Assembly (NCBI RefSeq): GCF_002939185.1
Contig: NZ_POVL01000043.1
Span: 1 to 44,815 of the forward strand
Length of the DNA: 44,815 bases
Source: Enterobacter sichuanensis
GTDB lineage: Bacteria > Pseudomonadota > Gammaproteobacteria > Enterobacterales > Enterobacteriaceae
Direction of reading: 5' to 3'
Shown piece by piece: positions 37,587 through 44,815 of the stretch. Under the pieces are notes generated by a model that worked only from the letters and a program-made list of their open reading frames with translations, was not told the DNA's origin and did no database searches. The position numbers and the translations under genes are program-made. Positions within the stretch are counted from its first letter, which is position 1. Each line of letters starts with the position of its first letter.

Positions 37587-39053
37587 TTACTTCGCCAGAA
37601 CTTCCTGCGCGGTGCGCTCAACCAGCGACAGCAGGATTTTGATATCCTCCAGCGTCACGGTTGGGTTCAGCAGCGTCAGCTTCAGGCAGGTCACGCCGTT
37701 ATGCTCGGTCACGCCGACGTTTGCACGGCCAGACTCCAGCAGCGCATCACCAATTTTCTGGTTCAACAGGGCGATACCTGCGTCATCGGCCTGCACCTGG
37801 CCACGGAAGCGGAACAGCACGCTTGCCAGTTGAGGCTGCATTACCAGTTCCAGAGCAGGTTGCTCTTTCACGTAAGCCGCAACCTGCTGCGCCAGCGTCA
37901 CGCCGTGATCGATAATCGCCGCGTACTGCTCCTGACCCAGCGCTTCCAGGCTCATCCACAGCTTCAGCGCGTCGAAACGACGGGTGGTCTGCAGCGATTT
38001 GGACACCAGGTTTGGCACGCCGGCTTCTTCATCGAACTCAGAGTTCAGGTAAGCCGCCTGGTAGCGCATCAGCTCATAGTGGCGCGCTTCTTTCAGCAGG
38101 AACGCACCGCAGCTGATGGTCTGGAAGAACTGCTTGTGGAAGTCCAGGGTCACGGAATCCACCAGCTCAATGCCGTCCAGGTAGTGACGATACTGCTCAG
38201 ACATCAGCAGCGCGCCGCCCCAGGCCGCATCAACGTGTACCCAGATGTTCTGCTTCGCCGCCAGCTCGGCAATGGCACGCAGCGGGTCGATTGCACCGGC
38301 ATCGGTGGTACCTGCTGTCGCGACAATCGCCAGAATCTGTTCGCCGTTCGCGTTGCACTGTTCAATTTTCGCCGCCAGATCGGTCAGATCCATACGGGAG
38401 AATTCATCCGTTTTCACCTGCACCACGGACTGGTAACCCAGACCCATCAGCGCCATGTTTTTCTGCACGGAGAAGTGCGCGTTTTCGGAGCACAGCACGC
38501 GGATTTTACGCAGATCGCCTGTTAAACCGTCCTGCTGAACGGAGTGACCCTGACGCGCGAAGAACGCATCACGGGCCAGCATCAGGCCCATCAGGTTGCT
38601 CTGGGTGCCGCCGCTGGTGAAGACACCGGCGTCGCCAGCCTGATAACCCACGCGGGTACGCAGCCATTCGATCAGTTTGATCTCGATGATGGTTGCGGAC
38701 GGGCTTTGATCCCAGGAGTCCATGCTCTGGTTGGTGGCGTTGATCAGCACTTCCGCCGCCTGGCTAACAACCAGGCTTGGGCAGTGCAGGTGCGCCACGC
38801 ACTGCGGGTGATGAACGGACAGGCTGTCTTTCAGGAAGAACTCCACGGCGCGTTCAATCGCCGCTTCGTTGCCCAGCCCTTTCGGGTTGAAATCCAGCTT
38901 AATGCGGTCGCGCAGTTCCGCGACCGTTTTGCCCTGATACATCTCAGGCTGCTTCAGCCACTGCATCACAGCCTGAGTGCTTTGTTCAATCGCCTGCTGG
39001 TAAGCTTCAATGCTCTGCGCAGAGGAGAACAAAATTGGGTTTGAATCAGACAT
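37587..39053 (-). CDS. ddc: L-2,4-diaminobutyrate decarboxylase
   Basis: PLP-dependent group II decarboxylase forming 1,3-diaminopropane from L-2,4-diaminobutyrate. 488 residues. The substrate and cofactor region includes FTSGGTQSNLMGLMLARD, HVDAAWGGALL and the PLP lysine Lys307 in LDFHKQFFQ. Pairing with dat on the same strand (18-base gap) identifies it as Ddc rather than another aromatic or glutamate decarboxylase. The ATG at 39053 is the conserved start; GGAG lies 12 bases upstream, and two TTG codons closer to it (39065, 39062) are alternatives. Confidence 0.9.
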   Translation of the reverse strand: MSDSNPILFSSAQSIEAYQQAIEQSTQAVMQWLKQPEMYQGKTVAELRDRIKLDFNPKGLGNEAAIERAVEFFLKDSLSVHHPQCVAHLHCPSLVVSQAAEVLINATNQSMDSWDQSPSATIIEIKLIEWLRTRVGYQAGDAGVFTSGGTQSNLMGLMLARDAFFARQGHSVQQDGLTGDLRKIRVLCSENAHFSVQKNMALMGLGYQSVVQVKTDEFSRMDLTDLAAKIEQCNANGEQILAIVATAGTTDAGAIDPLRAIAELAAKQNIWVHVDAAWGGALLMSEQYRHYLDGIELVDSVTLDFHKQFFQTISCGAFLLKEARHYELMRYQAAYLNSEFDEEAGVPNLVSKSLQTTRRFDALKLWMSLEALGQEQYAAIIDHGVTLAQQVAAYVKEQPALELVMQPQLASVLFRFRGQVQADDAGIALLNQKIGDALLESGRANVGVTEHNGVTCLKLTLLNPTVTLEDIKILLSLVERTAQEVLAK

Positions 39054-39071
39054 CGTAATCAACAACTCCGG

Positions 39072-40448
39072 TTACGCCGGGCGAACGCCCGCAGCAAGCA
39101 GGGCCTGCTCGAATTTATCCAGGAAGACTTTCAGCTCTTCATCGCTGATCAGCAGAGATGGCAGCAGACGCAGAACGATACCGTTACGACCGCCACGCTC
39201 CAGAATCAGACCGGCTTCGAAGCACTTCTTCTGAATCAGTGCAGACAGCTCGCCGTCGCCCGGGAAGCAACCCATGTGGTCAGCGGCTTCGTGTGGCTTA
39301 ACGATCTCGATACCGATCATCATGCCCAGACCGCGAACGTGACCGATAACCGGATAACGTTTCGCCATCTCTTTCAGCTGGCCTTTCAGCCATTCGCCCT
39401 GTGCAGCCACTTTGCCTGCGATGTTCTGGTCTTTCAGGATTTTCAGCGTCGTCAGACCGGTTGCCATCGCCAGCTGGTTGCCGCGGAAGGTACCGGTGTG
39501 GTGACCTGGGGCCCATGCATCGAACTGCTTTTTGATACCGAGCACGGCCAGCGGCAGACCGCCACCAACAGCTTTAGACATCACGATGATGTCTGGCTCA
39601 ATGCCAGCGTGTTCGAAGGCGAAGAATTTACCGGTACGGGCAAAGCCCGCCTGAACTTCGTCGAGGATCAGCAGAATGCCGTGTTCCTGAGTCACTTTAC
39701 GGATACGCTGCAGCCACTCAGCCGGCGCCGGGTTCACGCCGCCTTCGCCCTGAACCGCTTCCAGAATGACGGCAGCAGGTTTGCGCACGCCGCTCTCAAC
39801 GTCGTTGATCAGGTTTTCGAAGTAGTAAGTCAGCGCTTTCACGCCCGCTTCACCACCGATACCCAGCGGGCAACGGTACTCGTGCGGGTAAGGCATAAAC
39901 TGCACTTCTGGCATCATACCGTCTACCGCTTCTTTCGGAGACAGGTTGCCGGTCACGGACAGCGCGCCGTGGGTCATGCCGTGGTAACCACCCGAGAAGC
40001 TGATGATACCGCTACGGCCGGTCACTTTTTTCGCCAGCTTCAGCGCGGCTTCCACAGCGTCAGCACCGGATGGACCGGTGAACTGTAGGCAGTACTCTTT
40101 GCCCTGACCAGGCAGCAGAGAGAGCAGGTATTCGGAAAACGCGTCTTTCAGAGGCGTAGTCAGATCCAGAGTATGTAACGGCAAGCCGCTGGTAATGACA
40201 TTTTGGATGCTTTTCAGCACATCAGGGTGGTTATGGCCAAGCGCAAGGGTGCCTGCGCCTGCTAAACAGTCAAGGTATTCTTTATTGTCTGCATCGGTTA
40301 CCCACACGCCTTCTGCTTTAGTGATCGCTAAAGGCAGTTTGCGCGGATAACTCCTGACGTTAGATTCAAACTCGGCCTGACGGGCCAGATAGGTTTCGTT
40401 GCTTTTGTGGGCATCTACGGTGTCAATACGGACTTTATCCGTCATCAT
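39072..40448 (-). CDS. dat: L-2,4-diaminobutyrate:2-oxoglutarate 4-aminotransferase
   Basis: 458-residue class-III aminotransferase. It interconverts aspartate semialdehyde plus glutamate with L-2,4-diaminobutyrate plus 2-oxoglutarate, the step before Ddc. Visible motifs are [40 protein letters not shown], the aspartate in [21 protein letters not shown], and PLP Lys292 in [18 protein letters not shown] precedes two ATGs (40448, 40445). It heads the dat-ddc operon and has a good promoter upstream. Confidence 0.92.
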   Translation of the reverse strand: MMTDKVRIDTVDAHKSNETYLARQAEFESNVRSYPRKLPLAITKAEGVWVTDADNKEYLDCLAGAGTLALGHNHPDVLKSIQNVITSGLPLHTLDLTTPLKDAFSEYLLSLLPGQGKEYCLQFTGPSGADAVEAALKLAKKVTGRSGIISFSGGYHGMTHGALSVTGNLSPKEAVDGMMPEVQFMPYPHEYRCPLGIGGEAGVKALTYYFENLINDVESGVRKPAAVILEAVQGEGGVNPAPAEWLQRIRKVTQEHGILLILDEVQAGFARTGKFFAFEHAGIEPDIIVMSKAVGGGLPLAVLGIKKQFDAWAPGHHTGTFRGNQLAMATGLTTLKILKDQNIAGKVAAQGEWLKGQLKEMAKRYPVIGHVRGLGMMIGIEIVKPHEAADHMGCFPGDGELSALIQKKCFEAGLILERGGRNGIVLRLLPSLLISDEELKVFLDKFEQALLAAGVRPA

Positions 40449-40770
40449 ATCACTCCTACAACCGCCGCTTCGTTATGAGCCACGATTGAATAAAAAGTTA
40501 AAAAACAGATGGGGGGCCTGAAAAAAACGCCGCCAATATAGAGCCTTTTGCCACGGGGCTCAATGGTTAATTTGTTTACTGTTTTGTGACACGGCGCACA
40601 GGGGGAGGAATATCCCCGTTTTCAGGCGGAAAATTGCAGTTTATGGCAAATAAAAACAGGCGGTTACGTACTTAACGTTCTGGCAGCAAAATCATAAAAA
40701 AGAGTGTGACAAATCGTGCCATCCGCGAACTTAACACGCTTATTTCGGCAACAGGGGCAAAACGCGGTGG
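40449..40770. other. Intergenic region dat / cscR-like gene
   Basis: 322 bases between dat and the 3' end of the LacI gene. It holds the dat promoter (listed) and a short GAGCC / GGCTC dyad at 40541-40561. No reading frame or convincing terminator for the LacI-type gene is seen. Confidence 0.6.
40535..40563 (-). promoter_or_regulatory. Sigma-70 promoter of dat-ddc
   Basis: On the minus strand, -35 TTGAGC (40558-40563) and -10 TATATT (40535-40540) are separated by exactly 17 bases. The expected transcript start is near 40528, giving a leader of about 80 bases. Confidence 0.65.
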
Positions 40771-41778
40771 TCAGGATGGATGCGCAACGGAATTCCGCAT
40801 CAAAAAAGGACTTTCAACATGCAGGGTTTCCCGGTGGGTTTCACCGTTAATAATATGCAGGGCGCTCAGGCGACCAATTTCATAATGCGGCAGCTGAACG
40901 GTTGAAAGCGGGGGGAGAAAGAGCTCTCCAATGCCCACCATATTGTCATAGCCGATAACCGCGATATCTTCAGGGATGCGAAGCCCTTGCGCCAGCAGGG
41001 TCTGGTACACCATCAATGCGATACGATCGTTACCGCAGATAACGGAGTCGAACAGGGGAATGCCATTCTGAATGCGCGCCAGCAGCACTGACGGTATGTC
41101 ACGATAGTGCTCGTCCCCTGACGCCATGTAGCTGTGTTCCAGGGTGTCCGGGTCGAGCCCCGCTTCACGACACGCACGTTCCAGCCCCTGACGGCGCCGG
41201 GTTGTGGCCAGATGGTCCGCGGGTAAATGCAGGCACAAAGGCTGCCGGTAGCCCTCGGCGAGTAACGCCTGCACGGCGGCGTACTGCCCCTGTTCATCAT
41301 CAGGGATATAGCTGGCGACCTGTTCATCGACACTTTCGCAGTTGGCCAGCACACAGGGAAGGGTAAGCAGTTTTGCAGGGAGAGGAACCTGACGTAACCC
41401 CATTGTGGTGTAAATAATCCCGTCCGGGCGGTGGGAGAGCAGCAGATCGACGATCGTATCCGGGTTGTCATCGGTAAACATATTCATGACGAAGCTGTTC
41501 CAGCCATGCATCCGGGCCGTCTCTTCAATGGACAGCGTAATCTCCACCGAGAAAGGCGTCGTCACCGTATCGAGCGCCAGCACGCCGATGGTTTTCGGCG
41601 AGGCATGCGCGCCGCGTATTTTCTTGGCGGAAAGATCGGGTACGTAGCTGGTCTGCTCGATAGCCTGCTGTACGCGCGCCAGCGTTTCCGGCTTAAGGCG
41701 CTCCGGGTTGTTAAGCGCGCGTGAGACGGTCATCAGCGATACGTTAGCCATCTTTGCGACGTCCTTCAGGGATGCCAT
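40771..41778 (-). CDS. cscR: LacI family repressor, CscR-like
   Basis: 335-residue regulator. The N-terminal helix-turn-helix and hinge (MASLKDVAKMANVSLMTVSRALNNPERLKPETLARV...YVPDLSAKKIRG) and the periplasmic-binding-like sensor (TVTTPFSVEITLSIEETARMHGWNSFVMN, HRPDGIIYTTMGLR) resemble E. coli CscR (331 aa), the sucrose repressor. It diverges from the permease-hydrolase pair across 238 bases that contain two LacI-type operators. The inducer is probably sucrose or its fructose moiety. Confidence 0.88.
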   Translation of the reverse strand: MASLKDVAKMANVSLMTVSRALNNPERLKPETLARVQQAIEQTSYVPDLSAKKIRGAHASPKTIGVLALDTVTTPFSVEITLSIEETARMHGWNSFVMNMFTDDNPDTIVDLLLSHRPDGIIYTTMGLRQVPLPAKLLTLPCVLANCESVDEQVASYIPDDEQGQYAAVQALLAEGYRQPLCLHLPADHLATTRRRQGLERACREAGLDPDTLEHSYMASGDEHYRDIPSVLLARIQNGIPLFDSVICGNDRIALMVYQTLLAQGLRIPEDIAVIGYDNMVGIGELFLPPLSTVQLPHYEIGRLSALHIINGETHRETLHVESPFLMRNSVAHPS

Positions 41779-41910
41779 TTTCTTACTCCGTTAATGCTCT
41801 GTGTGAAAGGGTATACAACTAAGTCGCTGATGTAAAAGGAAGGCTGATGCACAGGCCAGGCCCTGCTGACCTCAGTGATGAATATTTGATCGCGATCTCG
41901 TTCCTTTGAT

Positions 41911-41922
41911 GTTAACGTTAAC
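41911..41922. promoter_or_regulatory. LacI-type operator, distal copy (csc)
   Basis: Perfect 12-base palindrome GTTAACGTTAAC with the central CG typical of LacI-family operators, centred at 41916.5. Confidence 0.7.
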
Positions 41923-41971
41923 TTTCGTGATTAACATCTTAAATTCCAGCCAAACCGCATGAGAAAGGATA

Positions 41972-41989
41972 AATGTTAACGTTACCATT
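41972..41989. promoter_or_regulatory. LacI-type operator, proximal copy (csc)
   Basis: AATGTTAACGTTACCATT is symmetric at 16 of 18 positions and shares the core TTAACGTTA with the distal copy. Centre 41980.5, 64 bp from the other. It lies just before the permease start and probably inside the transcribed leader. Confidence 0.7.
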
Positions 41990-42016
41990 GTGCCATTACT
42001 CCAACATGAGAATGTC

Positions 42017-43258
42017 ATGATGAAAACGCATCACTCTCACAGCTACCCTTTATTAAGCGCATTACTGTTTTTCTTTTTTGTCACGTGGTCATCCTCCGGC
42101 TCGCTGCTTTCCATCTGGCTCCACCAGGAGGTGGGGCTAAAGGCAGGCGATACGGGAGTCATCTATGCCGTGCTTTCTGTCTCCGCGCTATGCGCGCAAA
42201 TCTGCTACGGCTTCATTCAGGACAAACTCGGCCTGCGCAAAAACCTGCTCTGGTTTCTGACCAGCCTGCTCATTCTTTCTGGTCCTGCCTTCCTGCTGTT
42301 TGGTTATCTGCTGCAGATTAACGTTTTACTCGGCAGTATTTTTGGCGGGATTTATATCGGCCTGACGTTTAACGGCGGGATAGGGGTACTGGAGTCCTAT
42401 ACCGAGCGAGTGGCCCGCCAGAGCCAGTTTGAGTTCGGCAAGGCGAGGATGTGGGGATCGCTTGGCTGGGCGGTGGCAACCTTTTTTGCGGGGCTCCTGT
42501 TTAACCTTAATCCGAAGCTCAACTTCGCTGTCGCGAGCTGCGCAGGGCTGGCGTTTTTTGTTTTGCTGGCGCGACTCAGGGTCTCTTCCGCCCCACACGC
42601 TATGCAGGAAGCGGTATCCGGCGGTAAGGTCACCCTGGAAGATGCATTGCGCCTGCTGACGCTGCCGCGGTTCTGGGCGCTGGTGTTTTTCGTTATCGGC
42701 ACCTGTATTTATGGCGTTTACGACCAGCAGTTCCCGGTCTATTTCTCCTCCCAGTTCCCGACATTACAGGAAGGAAACGCCATGTACGGCTATCTCAACT
42801 CCTTCCAGGTTTTCCTTGAGGCGGCGGGCATGTTCTGCGCGCCATGGCTGGTGAATCGCCTTGGCGCGAAGAACGGTCTGATTTTCGCCGGAATGGTGAT
42901 GGCAATGCGTATGGTGGCGTCGGGGCTGGTTGAGGGGCCGGTACTTATTTCCATTACCAAGCTATTGCACGCAGTTGAACTGCCCGTTTTGCTGGTCTCT
43001 ATCTTTAAATACAACAGTTTACACTTTGATAAGCGGCTCTCTTCCACCCTCTATCTGGTGGGCTTTGCCTGTACAAGCTCGGTGATTGCCTCGGTCCTGT
43101 CGCCGCTGGCGGGCTACAGCTATGAGAAATACGGCTTTGCCCAGTCCTATCTCATTATGGGGCTGTTAGTTTTCAGCACCACGTTTATCTCCATCTTCCT
43201 GTTGCGCTCGGGTAAGTCCTCTTCTGACCCGCTCATGCCGCAACCTTCCACCATCTGA
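42017..43258 (+). CDS. cscB: Oligosaccharide:H+ symporter, CscB/LacY-type (probable sucrose permease)
   Basis: 413-residue MFS protein of the oligosaccharide:H+ symporter family (LacY, RafB, MelY, CscB). Twelve membrane segments are expected. Conserved pieces are FFFVTWSSSGSLLSIWL, YGFIQDKLGLRKNLLW, FGKARMWGSLGWAVA, YDQQFPVYFSSQF, YGYLNSFQVFLEA and LLHAVELPVLLVSIFKYNS, with the RMWG and HAVE regions that carry the sugar/proton residues. Pairing with CscA- and CscR-like genes points to sucrose, but its wording also resembles melibiose or raffinose permeases, so specificity is open. The frame is open from 41990; ATGs at 42017 and 42020 follow a GAGA site. Confidence 0.83.
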   Translation: MMKTHHSHSYPLLSALLFFFFVTWSSSGSLLSIWLHQEVGLKAGDTGVIYAVLSVSALCAQICYGFIQDKLGLRKNLLWFLTSLLILSGPAFLLFGYLLQINVLLGSIFGGIYIGLTFNGGIGVLESYTERVARQSQFEFGKARMWGSLGWAVATFFAGLLFNLNPKLNFAVASCAGLAFFVLLARLRVSSAPHAMQEAVSGGKVTLEDALRLLTLPRFWALVFFVIGTCIYGVYDQQFPVYFSSQFPTLQEGNAMYGYLNSFQVFLEAAGMFCAPWLVNRLGAKNGLIFAGMVMAMRMVASGLVEGPVLISITKLLHAVELPVLLVSIFKYNSLHFDKRLSSTLYLVGFACTSSVIASVLSPLAGYSYEKYGFAQSYLIMGLLVFSTTFISIFLLRSGKSSSDPLMPQPSTI

Positions 43259-43274
43259 TCGAAAGAGTAGAGAA

Positions 43275-44708
43275 ATGACGTATTCCATTACAAAAGCAGA
43301 GCAGGAACTTCAGTCCAGACGCGAAGCGCTTAACCTGCGCTGGTACCCGCGTTACCACCTCGCAGCCCGCGCTGGCTGGATGAACGACCCAAATGGCCTG
43401 GTCTGGTTTGACGGCTGGTATCACGCTTTTTATCAGCATCATCCCTACTCGACCCAGTGGGGCCCGATGCACTGGGGCCATGCGCGCAGTAAAGATTTAG
43501 TTCACTGGGAACATCTTCCCGTTGCGCTGGCGCCGGAAGGGCCTGAAGACAAGGATGGCTGTTTTTCCGGTTCGGCGGTGGTGGATGGCGATACGCTGGC
43601 GCTGATTTACACCGGACATAAATTCCACGGCGATCCGGATGACGAGGCGAATCTCTACCAGGTGCAGTGCCTGGCGACCAGCCGTGACGGCATTCATTTT
43701 GCCCGGCAGGGTATGATCGTTGATACGCCGCCTGGCCTGCATCATTTCCGCGACCCAAAAGTGTGGCGTGAAGGAGAGAGCTGGTACATGGTTGTTGGCG
43801 CGCGCGACGGCGAGACGGGCCAAGTGCGCGTATATCGTTCTGCCGATCTGCGCGAGTGGCAGGATATGGGCGTGCTTGCGGTGGCTGAAAAAGAGATGGG
43901 CTATATGTGGGAATGCCCGGACTTTTTCACTCTCAGCGGTAAACGCGTGCTGATGTTTTCACCACAGGGACTGGCTGCCGAAGGATTCGAAAATCGCAAT
44001 CTTTTCCAGAGCGGCTATCTGGTGGGCGAGTGGCAGCCCGGGCAGCATTTTGTGCGTGAAGGTGAGTTTGTGGAGATGGATCGCGGGCATGATTTCTATG
44101 CTCCACAGAGTTTCCTGACGCCTGATGGGCGCCGCATCGTTATCGGCTGGCTGGATATGTGGGAATCTCCCCTCCCGGAACAGGAGGATGGCTGGGCAGG
44201 CATGCTCTCGTTACCGCGCGAACTGACGCTGAGCGCGGATAATCGTCTGCAAATGCGGCCGGCCAGAGAGGTCGAAAGCCTCCGGGGAGCGTGGTTCCCC
44301 TGGCCGGTGAGTACGTTGACCAATCAGCAGATAGCGCTGGTGGAACGCTGCGACGCGCTGGAGGTTATTCTGCAGTGGGATTGCGCAAACAGCACGGCGG
44401 AACACTACGGCATTCGTCTTGGCACCGGGCTACGCGTCTATGTTGATGCGCAGATGCAGCGCCTGGTGCTGGAGCGATACTACCCGCAGTATGGCCTGTG
44501 TGGCTCACGTAGCGTCGCGCTCAATCTGAATAATGCGCTTAATCTGCGCCTGTTCTTTGACAGATCTTCCGTTGAAGTGTTTGTTAATGAGGGAGAAGCG
44601 TGCCTCAGCAGCCGCATTTATCCTGATGAAGATTGCCGTGATCTGGCGCTGTTTGCCTGGACGGGGGAGGCATCACTCATCCATGGCGGGGCCTGGCAAC
44701 TGGAGTAA
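43275..44708 (+). CDS. cscA: Sucrose hydrolase (GH32 beta-fructofuranosidase), CscA-like
   Basis: 477-residue intracellular GH32 enzyme, exactly the length of E. coli CscA. It cleaves sucrose into glucose and fructose. The nucleophile Asp38 is in GWMNDPNGLVWFDG, the transition-state Asp160 in HFRDPKVW, and the acid/base Glu213 in MWECPDFF. DKDGCFSGSAV is present, and the C-terminal beta-sandwich ends with SVEVFVNEGEACLSSRIYP. No signal peptide. It lies 16 bases after cscB in the same operon. No fructokinase gene (cscK) is next to it; a chromosomal one could serve. Confidence 0.93.
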   Translation: MTYSITKAEQELQSRREALNLRWYPRYHLAARAGWMNDPNGLVWFDGWYHAFYQHHPYSTQWGPMHWGHARSKDLVHWEHLPVALAPEGPEDKDGCFSGSAVVDGDTLALIYTGHKFHGDPDDEANLYQVQCLATSRDGIHFARQGMIVDTPPGLHHFRDPKVWREGESWYMVVGARDGETGQVRVYRSADLREWQDMGVLAVAEKEMGYMWECPDFFTLSGKRVLMFSPQGLAAEGFENRNLFQSGYLVGEWQPGQHFVREGEFVEMDRGHDFYAPQSFLTPDGRRIVIGWLDMWESPLPEQEDGWAGMLSLPRELTLSADNRLQMRPAREVESLRGAWFPWPVSTLTNQQIALVERCDALEVILQWDCANSTAEHYGIRLGTGLRVYVDAQMQRLVLERYYPQYGLCGSRSVALNLNNALNLRLFFDRSSVEVFVNEGEACLSSRIYPDEDCRDLALFAWTGEASLIHGGAWQLE

Positions 44709-44711
44709 ACA

Positions 44712-44741
44712 CTGACCTGGTGGCGACGGGCATCAGGTCAG
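44712..44741 (+). terminator. Hairpin after cscA
   Basis: CTGACCTG / CAGGTCAG, extending to 11 bp with one G-U pair, 3 bases after the cscA stop. Only a weak T/A tail follows. A second hairpin, GCCCCAT-CTTG-ATGGGGC, is at 44758-44775. Confidence 0.55.
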
Positions 44742-44815
44742 CTTAATTTAAAATACTGCCCCATCTTGATGGGGCGACGTAAATATAGAGTCTAAAATGA
44801 TGATTATTTTTAATC

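Noticed and set aside
41802..41816. TGTGA-N6-ATACA near the LacI-type gene start as a CRP site
   Set aside because: Only one half matches well and the position, about 30 bases before the start codon, does not suit activation.
41888..41897. GATCGCGATC palindrome upstream of the csc permease
   Set aside because: Short, likely a chance overlap of two GATC sites; CRP resemblance of the surrounding bases is too weak to claim.

Overview
The window comes from a chromosome of Enterobacteriaceae, most like Enterobacter or a close relative. It is GC-rich and densely coded. Most of it follows the E. coli K-12 order around 46-48 min: mglC, sanA, cdd, yohK-yohJ, dusC, mdtQ, yohF, yohD, yohC, pbpG, dld, bglX, yehZYXW, yohO, mlrA, btsS-btsR, yehS, metG, mrp, rcnB. 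Proteins were named from remembered family sequences and motifs; no database search was run. I see no tRNA, rRNA, insertion sequence, prophage or CRISPR array.

Layout. Positions 1-945 hold the 3' part of mglC (galactose ABC permease). 995-2399 is a glutamine-synthetase-fold gene of the PuuA type, where E. coli has yeiS-preT-preA. 2504-10285 carries envelope and pyrimidine salvage genes (sanA, cdd, yohK-yohJ, dusC, mdtQ, yohF, yohD, yohC). The cdd control region keeps recognisable CRP and CytR sites. 10453-16376 has pbpG, a GNAT acetyltransferase, dld and bglX. 16523-20274 is the four-gene YehZYXW osmolyte-type ABC importer, with the small membrane protein gene yohO antisense to its 3' end. 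20432-24305 has mlrA, the pyruvate-sensing BtsS/BtsR system and yehS. metG and mrp diverge from a control region with two matched dyads.

From about 27.8 kb the content becomes accessory. It includes a second GNAT gene, rcnB without rcnR or rcnA next to it, and a reduced group-4-capsule export module (gfcE-etp-etk) without gfcABCD. gfcE is broken by an in-frame amber codon. A purine salvage cluster follows: adenine deaminase and an NCS2 purine permease, with a divergent LysR regulator and a PurR-box-like palindrome between them. Then come an orphan scsD, the dat-ddc operon for 1,3-diaminopropane synthesis, and a csc-type sucrose cluster (LacI regulator, H+ symporter, GH32 hydrolase) with two LacI-type operators 64 bp apart.

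Regulatory signals were the most productive part of the hunt: the cdd and yohJ CRP sites, sigma-S-like -10 elements at yehZ and mlrA, the metG/mrp dyads, the PurR-like box at ade, the csc operator pair, a hairpin covering the scsD ribosome binding site, and four intergenic repeats that all lie between convergent gene pairs. I did not find a clearly undescribed multi-gene system. The strongest oddities are the amber-interrupted gfcE, the metG/mrp dyad pair and the regulatory layout of the purine cluster.
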